Source: Symsagittifera roscoffensis
Lineage: Eukaryota > Xenacoelomorpha > Acoela > Convolutidae
NCBI RefSeq assembly: GCF_963678635.1
Contig: NC_087066.1
Location: forward strand, 47,963,129 to 48,027,128
Reading direction: 5' to 3'
DNA: 64,000 nt
The position numbers and the translations under genes were made by a program. The notes below the pieces were generated by a model. The model did no database searches. It saw nothing but the letters and a program-made list of their open reading frames with translations, and had not been told where the DNA came from. Positions 12,701 to 23,750 of this stretch are shown here, one piece after another (positions within the stretch are counted from its first letter, which is position 1; every line of letters begins with the position of its first letter).

Positions 12701-13458
12701 ATTTGGCCAATTTGGGATAATTAACACGCGATACATTGCGTTCTTATAACACGCGTGAGCGGCGGATTAATGCATTCCAAATTGAATTGAGGGGAGACAT
12801 TTGGTCGTATCATTAGAATACAAGACGCTAAAATACATATCTTTGTAGTTTACGGTAGCATGCGGGGGGGGGGGGGGTGGAGGGGATAAATTGAAAAAAA
12901 AAATGTTTTAAAAAAGTTTTTTTTTAAATTTTTTTGATTAGTTCGTCAGTTTTTCAAGTTTTTCAATCATTACAACCTCACTATTCCATTATTCCTATAG
13001 ACATATTGAAACCAGGAAATAAAGTCTAGGATTAGTTTTAGGCTATAAAGTTTTAATTTTACACTAAGGAGTTGCTCGAACCTATCCGGCCGAAGTTCGA
13101 TTCGCTTTCATCTGCTTTGTTGCAAAAAATCAAATTTGTGGTATTAAATCATCTCATCGACCCAAAAAAAAATTGTACCGTTTCAATCATTTCGTAAAAC
13201 TCAATGCAAAAATGAAAATCATAAAATAGCACCCAAACGGAACCTTTTGGTGGCGAGGGGGTTGAACACCTGAGGAGAATAAAAGCGGTCCTCTCCCCCC
13301 CCCCCACATGCGCAGTAGCATAGCACTGGCTTAGTTCATTGAGGTATCAAAAAAATTGAGGGTTATCAAGGTCCATCGAGACCTACACACTCTCACAAAA
13401 GTAGACTTACTTGTCATACTTTGACACATACCATGCACTTTTGTTTGATACATTCGAC

Positions 13459-13605
13459 GGATCTTCTTAACTATTTTCCCCCCTATGGTACCTTGTATCT
13501 CCCCCTATAAAGAAAGAATTGAACAGTTAAGCATATCCGAATTTTGTACCTTGTTAACTGTTTCCCCCCTACTGCAAGAGGGAGGGGGAATAGTTAACAA
13601 GATCC
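13459..13605. repeat. Imperfect inverted repeat around GTTAACTATTCCCCC motifs
   Basis: Left arm 13459-13483 and right arm 13581-13605 are near-complementary, and a third copy of the GTTAACTGTTTCCCCC motif (about 13552-13570) lies between them, so two alternative hairpins can form. Confidence 0.5.
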
Positions 13606-15687
13606 CATCCGACAATCACTTTCCCAACAAATTTTTCCAAGAAAAAGCAAATTTATAGTGAAAGTATGGTGGTAAGCGTGCTCATTTCCGGCGAAATTCA
13701 AATTAGATTTTGCAGACAAACAGACTAAGGTTACAATTTGAAACTAGCTTCCCGCAGCTCTTGAAGCATATTTATTTGTTTTACTTACTTGTAATCGACC
13801 GCATACTTTTCTCATTCAGTCAGAGGTGAGAATGGGACAGAGCCCACGAAAGTAGTAGACTAAACAATTTCTTTCAAATATCGAAAAAAGCAGCCTCATA
13901 GAGAAGGAAATATTCGAGGACTTATCTGTGAAACTGAAGTCTTCAAATCCAACTTTGGCAAGGATTGCACTCAAACATTGCACTCAAATTATTTGAAATT
14001 GGGAAGTTAATTAACTATAATAAAAAACAGCCTTCTGTTTATGTTGACAGGTATCTGGCAATAAGTTCTTCAGAACAGTTTATAACTGTTATAGGCCAGG
14101 CGCAAATCATAAGAAATGTTTGATAATTTGAAATTTTATTGACAAACTTGACATCGAATTTTTTCCTGGCGCACCAAAAGTAATAGTTTTTCTGAAAGCT
14201 GTTTCCAAGTATAATTTTTAAAATTTTCTGTGGATTTCATAACTGAAAGCTCAGTAAAACAAATAACAAATCATAAAATTTTTTTATTAGAATGTACCAG
14301 TAGTAGCGACATGGTAGCGCGAAAAAGTTCGATAACTTTTTAATCATGACAATTTTTTAGGGAATACTATCTAATGCAAAAATTGAGAGCCCTTGAATCC
14401 AGGTTTAGAGAAGCAAATAAAAAATAATTAAATCGATTTCTATTTTTTTAATCAATTTTTTAATAAAAAAAAAGTTTTTTCCAAAAATTTTTTTCCCTTT
14501 TTTTTGTAATTTTTTGTTTTTCAAAAAATTGTGCTCATAAAAAATTTTCATTTTTTGAGTTTTTCATGTTTAAAAAAAATGGTTAAGGATGGACTTTTTT
14601 CTTAACCCTCATTTTTATCGGGTTTTAACTATTAAAATGAAATTTTCACACCTTGCTGCACAAAAAATAGCAAAAAATGATTCAAAAAAGGGCTTTAAAA
14701 GCAAATGGAATTGAGTGCAAACTCAGAATGTTAGTGACAGGCAACTCGAGGACGATCCAAAGATATCCATTTCGACACATTCCCAATAATTGGAGATCGA
14801 TCATATTTCAGTTAAAAATAATGGAGAGAATACTTTACGGCAAAATGGATTTTTGTAGCTGCAAAAATTAAATCCCCTGCCCTATCTTCTCTAAAAAATA
14901 TCTAATTAGAAATGCTGCTCAATTTGCAAGGGGGGTTGTAGTTAACAAGATATCCGAAATTTGCTGCTCTTTCTAGTGATGCTTTAAACGAAAAAAAAAA
15001 ACAATCAACTTTTCAAATTTTGAAAGTAGAAGTCACATTTTTCGGCCCAATTGGAGCATTCTCTGGCTCAAGTTCCATATAAGCCCTCTTCTTTTATAGA
15101 AAAACAATTTTCGGAAAATAGAAATTTATACTCACTGTTTTTGAGAGGTACTTTCAGACCAACAATAATGCATTTTGTAATTATGCTTGAACCAGCGCAC
15201 GAGAATATATTACCACAGAAAACACATGTCAGTGTATTTTGTCGTTTCTCTCAAAAACAGATGCCAAGCGTAATTTTCTGAGTCAAAATTAATAATTTAC
15301 CACAATGCAAACATGAAGTGAAGGACCATCGACAAAAACACGATGCGATTTAAATATTAGATTCAAAATAAGATGTTTTTAACTCAAATATTGGCGTCGC
15401 AGAGTTGCTGTTTGGGGTTCTTTAAGGAGAAAATTTATAACTTGACTTTTACAACTAATCGAACCTGAGCCCTAACTCGTTTTTTGTTTCATGCCCAAAG
15501 GTGCAAAGTTATGAAGTGTGTTACAAGGGCCTGATAGCATCCTAAATATACCACATATACTTCAATAAAGGCAAGATAGGTAACGAAAAATGGAAAAATA
15601 ATCTTTTTTGAGAGGAAATTGCAAATTCTCATGGGATTGGAAAAGTGGAAAAAAACTCATCAAGACTAATTATACAAGAAGTTACAC

Positions 15688-15934
15688 CTGCTATTTCGCT
15701 CCACTTCAAGTATCGCGTGACTTTGAGCATAAAGATCAATAGGCATAACGGAACGCGCATATTTCTTTATGAACAAAATCACAGTGAAAAAAAAACAAAA
15801 TCCAAATGACAAGATAAAAAGCAGAAGCAATTTCTGTGCACTTTCGTCGACAGTTGTTTTCACTTGATTTGGAAACTTAAGAGGTTCAAGAAAGAATTCC
15901 ACATGAACAATCTTCGCAGCCTCAATCATGTCAA
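15688..15934 (-). CDS. Candidate transmembrane exon (weak)
   Basis: An open stretch of 247 nt between a pyrimidine-rich CTCCAG acceptor and a GTGTAA donor. It encodes a juxtamembrane segment, a strong hydrophobic span (about 22 residues, LLLLFILSFGFCFFFTVILF), then IKKYAR, i.e. a type I stop-transfer signal. The family is not recognised. It lies upstream, on the same strand, of the Ig-like exon candidate, so the two are in the wrong order for one Ig-TM receptor. Confidence 0.28.
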
Positions 15935-18900
15935 CTGGAGCATTTAAAAAAACTAGGGTTCTTTGCAGTGTCGTTTTCTATTATTTATAGAGGATTAATG
16001 ATGAATATATTGATTTAGGAACGCACAGCAAAAAACAACAGCCATATTTTGATGGACGTGGGATATGAATGGAGCTATTTAGGGAACTACTAAGCGATGA
16101 ACCCTAATTAAATATCCCATGCGACAAATTGCCGCTTTTTCTATATGCTACCAACTGTCACCACGCCCATTCTGAGCTCCATTTTGAAGCCCATTATGAT
16201 AATACAATGGAGCGTTGAAAAAAAAACAGCTAAAAAATGAGACACTTGTACAGAAAGCAAATTTGAAAATTTGAAATAATTTGACTCAAAGTCTTCAAGC
16301 TTAAGCCGCACTAGACGTCCATGGATAATAATCATGTTGAAGATCATTTACTGTCAGTCTCCAATTGCAGTTTAGCAAATTAAAAGTATATAAAATTCAT
16401 TATAATAAAAATCCCTTGCCTTAATTTTTATAAATAAGTTCAATAAATTCAAAATTTGCAAGCAGCATGCGATGAGTTGAAGCCATCAGATTTACTAAAA
16501 CTGGCAAACTAGAAGAAGGTTTTTGTAAATATGAGAAAAACAAAAAAAATCGTGAACAATTAATGAAAGTGTTTCAAAATTTGTTTGGAATCTTTTTGCT
16601 GAGATTTTTGGAATTTTGAAAAAATTGGAAAAATTTTTGACTACTAAAAAGTAGCAGACAAATTCCAAAAACGAAAACTTATTTGAGTAACCTATGTTTT
16701 TGAGGCTTAAATTAACAAATGAAGAATATTTTTCAATTGGGGTGGTTTTTTGTTTGGCCATTTTTATTTTTCGGTGATCAAAGTACTAGTTCATACCACA
16801 TTGGAAAAACAGACTCCCTGAGTTCAAATCTGAAAAGGTATTTTCTCTTCGAGTATGCTTTGTGCAAAGCTCTGGGGGTTTGAAAATTGCCAAATTGGCC
16901 CTGCTCTGGACCATTAAATGATAAATTCATGCCGCAAAAATTTGATTTATATTGCTGACTTAATTTGAATGTGGGCCGAATTATCCCGCACTACAAAACG
17001 CTGCAAATTGATTATAAGCAAGCTTATTGCTAATAATAATTTCGTTCTCACTCAAACTTGGACACTTGCTGTTTGGCCGAGTATAATTTTTTTTGTCTTC
17101 ATCTTCAGAAAGCATTTCGTTGTCAACTAAAAGGCAGTTTGAGTAAATTGATGAGTAAAATTTCCCATTTCAATATTTTATTTTGATTGCTGACTCTTCT
17201 CTATTTGTCAAATGGCCGTTTGTATACAAATGTTTGATCATAATAAAAAAATGATTTCGACCAGAAAAATTTGCCTTGAAAACTTGGAGACATAAGAAAA
17301 CTTCAAAAAGTTTTTAGTAACTGCACAAATTGCAATGACCCCTATGTTATTCGTTACGACTGAATTATGTTAGGGCGACAATTCGTAAGAAGCTACAATT
17401 CGTAACGAGCGACCATTTGTTAGGCGGCGGCAGTTGCAAGTATTATACGCTCGCTTCGCTTCGCTTGCATCCGGGACAAGAGGAACACGTCGCGTGAATC
17501 AGTAATCATCGCTTAATCTAGCTTTTCGAAATGTCGTCTGTCAAGAATTGCAGCCTGTTAAGAACTGCCGCCTGTTATGATTAACGCCTCAATATGTGAA
17601 CTATCATCTGCAGAAACTGCACAGAATTCTACGACACACATTTTTAATCGAACTAAATTGATGAGCCCGCAAAACAATCGGCCGTAGTATTATTAACCTC
17701 TCTCTCAGTCCTTAATCTATAAGCTTACACCTCAATTATCTTGAGAAAGTTATTGCTCCGAGTTTCATAGCGAAAGTAACGGAATGTTTGTGCTCGGGTG
17801 GGTTTTTCTTCAGACAAATTTCGACTTTTTAACTAGCCATTTTTGACGGAATATTTTACGTCAGTCGAAAGATATTGTTGTCCTGAGCTTAGGCTTGAAA
17901 AATTAATTTTTTTTGTGATCGTTTATCGTAAAGTTATGGGGGTTTAAAGATTGCTATTAACGCGCGATATATTTTGCGCTACTAACGCGTAAGCGGAGGT
18001 TTAATCCGTCGTAGAAATTGTTCCAAATTGGTAGAAGGAAGCTTATTTGCTTTTACTGATTTGTTACTAGGAGCAAAATTTATCACTTTGTGCTTTAAAT
18101 GGCGTGTGGTGGATGATTTTCACAAAAAAATCTCAAAATAAAAAAAAATTTCCTTTCTATTTTTTTTACATTTATTTTTTTCAGGTTATTACTCCTCCAT
18201 AAACATTCAGGGCTTTGCGCTGATACGAGCACTCTTGTTTGGAATCTAGAAATGATTGACTTTTTGTTGCTTCAGTAGAGCAATTTATTAGTCTGCCTGG
18301 AATGTTTTATCAAAAATCAAAACACAGAATATCAGAAGTCAAAAATTTGATATAAATTTTTGTAAAGAAAAAACATCCTTGAGTATTTCACAAAGCAAAT
18401 GGTTCTTTTGAAATTTTGCAAAATTTTGCAATCTCACCGAATCTGCATTATTACTTGATTTGCTGGATGATCGTGACCTCCTTGACAGGAAAACCTTCGT
18501 TAGTTAAAACCTTCGTAGATGGAGTATCCCCATGCTTAGAGATTGAATAGATAGCTAGAGAAAGTAGAGGTCAAAGTAACCAGAAGCAACAGACAAGAGC
18601 TCGTGCACATAGTGAGAAAATCGTATTATTCAGAGAAATAACGACGACCAAATGGCTTACAGTATGGATCAAAGGACCCCACAGAGCCAGCTTCATCTGG
18701 CTTGAATTCTCCCCAAAAATGCAACAACATCGTACGTACCTTACCAAGGTTTAACAGCCACCCCAGCTGCATCAGGGGTGTCTCGATAGGTGCGAAAGCA
18801 GTAAAGATGAAGACCCCTGAAAGTCGCGTGCAAGCTCAGGCTCCAGAACCAGCAGCCCCCAAGGTGGTTCCCATTTCTTGGAATAAACAGCCAATAGCTG

Positions 18901-19130
18901 AAAACAATTTTTTGATAAAAAGAGTAATTTTCAGTGCTCACGTATCTATGTTTGTCAATGCGTTCATATATTCTTTTAGGCTAGTGATTGATCTCGTAGA
19001 GCTCGTCGGATCTGTGTGCATCGCCCAGTGGTAATTTTTTCTTTCCCCCGGACCTAAAGGTCGCTGCCTATAAGCAATAAGTAGCCGGGACGGCAGGCTG
19101 CTGAACTCGAACGAGCAGGGTGTTTTGAAA

Positions 19131-19159
19131 GAGAGAGAGAGAGAGAGAGAAAGAGAGAG

Positions 19160-19224
<65 letters not shown>
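19131..19224 (+). repeat. GA microsatellite, unit A
   Basis: About 94 bp of (GA)n with a few AAG interruptions, directly left of the GGGCTAGAAGG motif. Confidence 0.95.
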
Positions 19225-19225
<1 letters not shown>

Positions 19226-19289
19226 CTAGAAGGATGTCGAAGGGGATCTTTCGGTTTACCACCCCAAAATTACTAGAATCTTTTACCTT

Positions 19290-19826
19290 CCCGAGTCGAG
19301 ATTTTTCACCTAATTTGAAGCAAGATTTGAGCGGTTTGAGCGGTTTTTTTTAGACAATTATGCTCAAAATCTTGCTTCTAAATGAGCGGTTTGAGCGGTT
19401 TTTGAACGGTTTATCTAAAAAAACCGCTCAAAAACCGCGCAAGATTTGAACGGTTTTGAGCTGTTTATCTAAAAAAAAACCGCTCAAAAACCGCGCAAGA
19501 TTTTATAATAAAAAGTCGACCACAGAGGGATTCGAACCCGCAATCTTCTGATTCGAAGTCAGACGCCTTATCCGTTAGGCTATGCGGACTTGCTGGAATT
19601 TTAATTTTCGCTGTATTTGTTCTATTGATTCAGTTTTGTTATGCAATGGTATCTTATAAATGAGCGGTTTTTGAGCGGTTTTTTAAGCAAGATTTGAGCG
19701 GTTTGAGCGGTTTTTCCAAAAAAAACGCCCAAACCGCCCAAACCGCTCAAACCGCTCAAATCTTGCTGAAAAACCGCTCAAACCGCTCATATCTTGAGCG
19801 GTTTTTGAGCGGGATCTCGACCCGGG
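19290..19826. mobile_element. 537-bp inverted-repeat (MITE-like) element carrying tRNA-Arg, unit A
   Basis: Ends CCCGAGTCGAGAT and ATCTCGACCCGGG are inverted repeats with one mismatch. The element is flanked by TT on both sides, and unit C has the uninterrupted site ACCTTGGACAAGG, so this is an insertion with a 2-bp target duplication. The interior is filled with direct and inverted copies of a GAGCGGTTT motif that can fold on themselves, around one tRNA gene. No transposase. Superfamily not assigned. Confidence 0.8.
19517..19589 (-). tRNA. tRNA-Arg (anticodon TCG), unit A
   Basis: 73-nt cloverleaf: acceptor GTCCGCA/TGTGGTC (one T-T mismatch), D stem GCCT/AGGC, anticodon stem TCTGA/TCAGA with loop CTTCGAA, T arm GCGGG-TTCGAAT-CCCTC (one C-T mismatch). 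A box TAGCCTAACGG and B box GGTTCGAATCC are good. A TTTTT Pol III terminator follows at 19514-19510. The two stem mismatches leave open whether it is functional. Confidence 0.82.
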
Positions 19827-19966
19827 TTGGACAAGGCCTCTGGAAAAAAAACACGTGGAATGATGATGAATTGATCAAAAGAGAACTGAAAAAGGTTCTA
19901 GAGAAGGATGTTTTGCCAGACGGGCTACCGGGGATCACTTTTGTCGATGAATGCCAATGGGGATGA
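19827..19966 (+). pseudogene. Conserved unknown coding-like segment
   Basis: Reads LIKRELKKVLEKDVLPDG then LPGITFVDECQWG, stop. The same peptide survives in B (27512-27651) and C (about 35234-35377) despite strong divergence around it in C. Charged and helix-prone. Family unknown; may be the tail of a transposon ORF. Confidence 0.3.
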
Positions 19967-20506
19967 AAGAACCTCTTCTGCCCTGGATCTGCTCGTGCTC
20001 TCGATGAGCGGATCCACGGATGGGTTCACCTAATCAATGGTTAATCGGCTTGGATCAGCTTCCGTAAGTTGATCAACTCATGGACGGGTCATTCTCTTCA
20101 AGCCAGATTATCCTTACTATTTCGCCGTAGTGAGGAGAAACTTCTGCAGTAGTACATACTGCAGTAGTAGTGTATAAGTGGCTAGGAAAAGGACCACTTT
20201 TTTCAGTGCACCGTTGCAATGACCACTTTTAACCCCCAAAGGAGTTAAACTTTTACTTATTCGGATTAAAATCGGTAACTTTTCTGGCTCTCTATGGAAA
20301 AGGGAATGTAATTAAGTTTTGGTTGGTGCATGTTTTCCCGTGACTTTGACTGTTCAAATTTCACCGCGCGCGTTGTTTTGTGGATAATTTTGTAATCTTT
20401 ATCCCCACGTGTCGAATTAAATTAAATGCTGTGATATTGGTAAGTTTATATTGTTGTTTTGATTACCCCCCCCCCCCCTCAGGGTTAGAGTTGATTATTT
20501 TACTTT

Positions 20507-21850
20507 TTGGTCAAAAAATTTTTTGAAAAGCTTTATTTCCTGAACAAAAAGTACTATGATGGCATGATTAACAAAGTTATAAAATTATCGCTGCCTGCAA
20601 TTTCTGTAAGAATTTGCAGCCTTTTCAACCAATGCGTTAACAGTGGTTATTTCCTTCAAAGCATGAAAATTGCAACAATTATGCCCCTTTGAAAATTACA
20701 AACCTACTAGTTTACTCAGTTCACTCAGCAAAATTGTCGAAAGAATAACATTCAAAAGATTATATAATTTTGCTAACAAATAGAAGATTATTTATGAAAA
20801 ACAGTTTAGATTTCTGAAAAAAAGTCATGCGTTGACGCATTAACCGAAATCGAATTCACTGAATTTATTAGAGGTGTGACAAAATATTGGTTGGTCAATC
20901 ATGCCTTGTAGATCTCAAAAAGCATTTGATACCATAAATCATAACCTGCTTTTGGCAAAATTGGAAAAATACAGCTATAAAGGTCGGATTCATTGTCTTT
21001 TGAAAAGATACTTTACAAACCGGTTTCAATTTGTTCAAATTGACAACAAAAAGTTTTCCAGGCGCTCTATGTCATGTGGAGTACCGCAAGGGTCAGTTTT
21101 AGGTCCGTTTTTGATTTTAATATATATAAATGATCTTCCGAAAATTGCTGAAGAATCTGAGGTAGTTCTATTTGCAGTTGATACTACAATATGCAATGCG
21201 GAAAAAAATTATATCGCGATAGCTTTGATAGCTCGTTAAAAAAGTGGATAGCTGGTTCAAAACGAATGCACTTAGTGTCAATCCTGGTAAAACTCAAATA
21301 ATGAAACTTGGTAGTAACTTTTCAAAAGATTACTTTGCTTTTGGTACTTCAGTTCAAATTAAAAGTGTCTTTAAATATTTTGGCTTTTTTTGATAGGAAA
21401 CTTACTTTCAAAATTCACATTGAACATGTGTGTAAAAAATTAATTAAATTTTGTGGCATTGTCTGGAAAGCAAGGTATTATTATTCTAAACAGCAAATGC
21501 TTCGCTTTTACAAAGTAAACGTAATTCCTACAATCACTTATGGAATTTTTATATGCGGCAATACATCCCAATCTCACCTTACCGAGATAATGAAATTACA
21601 AAAAAAGAATCTTGCGAGCAGTTTTCTTTCAAACGTAGATATGAAACAATCAAGGAAGTTTTGGACGAAAATAAATCGCCCACTGTTTTTGAATTATACA
21701 TTTTTGAATGTTTAATTACTTGTTTATGGAAACGCGATCGGATAAAATAAATGGTTTTCTGTCTCAGATTTACTCCAAAAAAGTGAACCATGTACCAGGA
21801 GAAAAGCGAAAGGTGTAATTAAAACGACAAAAGTTTCTAGTACCGCTAAA
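20507..21850 (+). pseudogene. LINE (Jockey/CR1-type) reverse transcriptase remnant, unit A
   Basis: Frames at 20507-20692, 20901-21239 and 21308-21715 read as consecutive RT parts: KLSLPAISVRICSLFNQCVNSG, KAFDTINHNLLL, CGVPQGSVLGPFLILIYIND, then LTFKIHIEHVCKKLIKF and TITYGIFICGNTSQSHL of the thumb. The catalytic FADD box reads FAVD, so the first Asp is lost. Several frameshifts and stops. Dead element. Confidence 0.87.
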
Positions 21851-22435
21851 CAGAGATCGCTTACAGTTAGAATTGTGTAGGTTTTTAACTATTTAAATCA
21901 TATTGACTTGATACCTGTTAATATACATGAAATGTCACAAATTAGCTGTTTGAAAATCTATAAGCAGTTTTTTCAAGTTTCCCTCAAAGACAATCAGGAC
22001 CTCTATAAACTGTTTTTTAACTTCAGCCCTTAAATTATTTTGTTTGTTGAGTTAATGCTGGCTGTCTTCTCTTTACTCTCCAGTGTGTCCTACTCGATGA
22101 GCAGTACTGCTCTTTAGGATCTCCCTCCAGACATATTAGTTTGCTTTTGGCGTTGTATATGTAGCTGGTAAAGTAATTCAAATTTCAAATGTCAAACTAC
22201 TGAAGATCCGCTGTTAAAAGGTTTCAAACGTAACACGGCTCGGAACTGGTGAATGGAACTGATAGCTCTCTTGTCGGCATAGCCTATTGTGGTTAACCTT
22301 TTTTCAGCAACTGTTGTTCGCTTGGTGTCTAGCTGGAGTAACCGTTAGAAAACTTACAGTCAAAAGACAAAATGAAGCTGGAAAACAAGAATTTGACATT
22401 CTATGAAACGCTTAGACAATATATCGTCCGCGATA

Positions 22436-22506
22436 TGCACTTAGCACAGTGGTAAGGCGTTCACTTTTAGATCGTGAGATCGTGCAATCTATCCCCTGCC
22501 ATGGCA
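22436..22506 (+). repeat. tRNA-like sequence (possible SINE head), unit A
   Basis: TTAGCACAGTGGTAAGGCG fits an A box and D arm, followed by an anticodon-like TTCACTTTTAGATCGTGAGA and a decayed B box (TGCAATCTATCC). It is not foldable as a clean tRNA. A SINE head is a reasonable reading; the rest of a SINE was not delimited. Confidence 0.4.
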
Positions 22507-22829
22507 ATGATAGTGTGTGAGGACGAGCTCTTACTTGACCTCTAGCTTCAGGTCTACTACAGCCTGGCCGATTACGGCTGCAATAGTGGTACCACGTAAA
22601 AGCTCTTGATGCAAAAAAACGGCCTTGAGTCGCAAAAAAAGAGCTTCGCTCAACAAAATCTATCAGTCTGGAGTGTGGGGAAAAAAGAGAAGCGGACTAT
22701 GTTTAGACAGACTAGATAGCCTTTGATAGATCCTCTGCGAATCGCAGAAACCACAAAAATAATAAATAGTAATGCGTGCTGTAGCCTAGCTAGGAGGGGA
22801 ACCTTGGCATGCATTTTGACAGATATTGT

Positions 22830-23750
22830 CTGTCAATCTGGATTTTGTGATCTTTGCCTGACACAGACAAGAGGGCTAGAAGCGGAAAAAACCATTCGTG
22901 TGAGTGACAATTATGGCCTGCAGAGCAATGCGCAATCTTTGGTTGGCTCAGTCACCACGAGCTGCTATGGATGCGACTACCCAGTGCATATGCTGGGAGT
23001 GAGGTAGTGAGTCAAAAGTTTGGATGAAAAAAGCGATCTCTGTTCCGAAACGTGAACCCTCGCGTAGTCTTGTCAGTCAGTTCAGCCTTTGGGGAACTTT
23101 TGGGTACGCCTCTGAATCTGGCGAAAGAAGCTCTTCAGTTATGAGAAAGACAGCACCAGTGATTGCGAAGGACGAGTAACAGTTTTAATTGAAACAAGTG
23201 ACGGCCCTCGAAACGAGCTCGAAGCCAACAGATCTGATTAAATAATTTTGAAGTTGATATTGTTACTAAAGCATCATTTTACAGCTGAAACAATTAGCGG
23301 TTTTAATTCTTGTTTTTTTGAGGGGTAGATATCTGAAGACAAAATCTCCGAGGCTAATCCATTAGTCGACATAGATCAGATTCATAGGAAAAATGATGGA
23401 ATTTGAAATGTTATGTGAGACATCTAGTAAGACAAATTCTCGGAACATAAAGTTGGCCCACGACAATTACCTTGCCACTGTGTAACACAGACATCCTGCC
23501 ATCCAGAGAAAAACAAATTTTGCATGATCTGTTATATTAAAGAAATAACTTAGTCGGGTTGTTTGACCATGAGCAGAAGGTCATTTTATTTACAGCGATG
23601 AGCTCTATGAAAGCTTTGCATTTGTTTGAGAAGAACACACTAAAATGTGAAGGGTATAAAGCCCTCACAGAAGAGAGTATTTATGCTGATGATTACTCAA
23701 CGAAGCTGAATCTAAATGCAATTGTTTGCGAAGAGCTTCCAGTCCGATGA
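22830..23750 (+). pseudogene. Decayed 3' part of the giant gypsy accessory ORF, unit A
   Basis: Frame pieces match the intact minus-strand ORF at 52722-61667: IRVSDNYGL...SLVGS...YPVH against IRHSETYCR...LVGS...YPVH, then MMEFEMLCETSSKTNSRNIKLAHD against its MMEVEPLLEASGKRNWRSIM segment. It corresponds to about residues 2575-2800. Many stops and frameshifts. It shows that the units contain an old gypsy fragment downstream of the LINE. Confidence 0.68.

Larger units (their letters stand above)
8833..16128. other. AT-rich intergenic region
   Basis: About 7.3 kb upstream of the receptor gene. I see no long ORF and no recognisable transposon protein. It contains two weak exon candidates (10443-10486, 15688-15934), foldbacks at 11.1-11.4, 12.67 and 13.46-13.6 kb, and G or C homopolymers near 12865 and 13297. 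A stretch at about 12715-12790 with ACGCGCGATA-like motifs resembles the element repeated at 17.95 and 25.65 kb. Confidence 0.5.

Noticed and set aside
19068-19262. Minus-strand ORFs full of LSLSLS (also 26763-26948 and 34994-35239)
   Set aside because: Translation of the GA microsatellite; not a protein.
19290-19826. piggyBac-type MITE because the ends begin with CCC and flanks contain TT
   Set aside because: piggyBac uses TTAA; here the flanks are ACCTT and TTGGA and the empty site has only one TT.
22436-22506. Functional tRNA gene
   Set aside because: B box and acceptor stem do not fit a cloverleaf; kept only as tRNA-like repeat.
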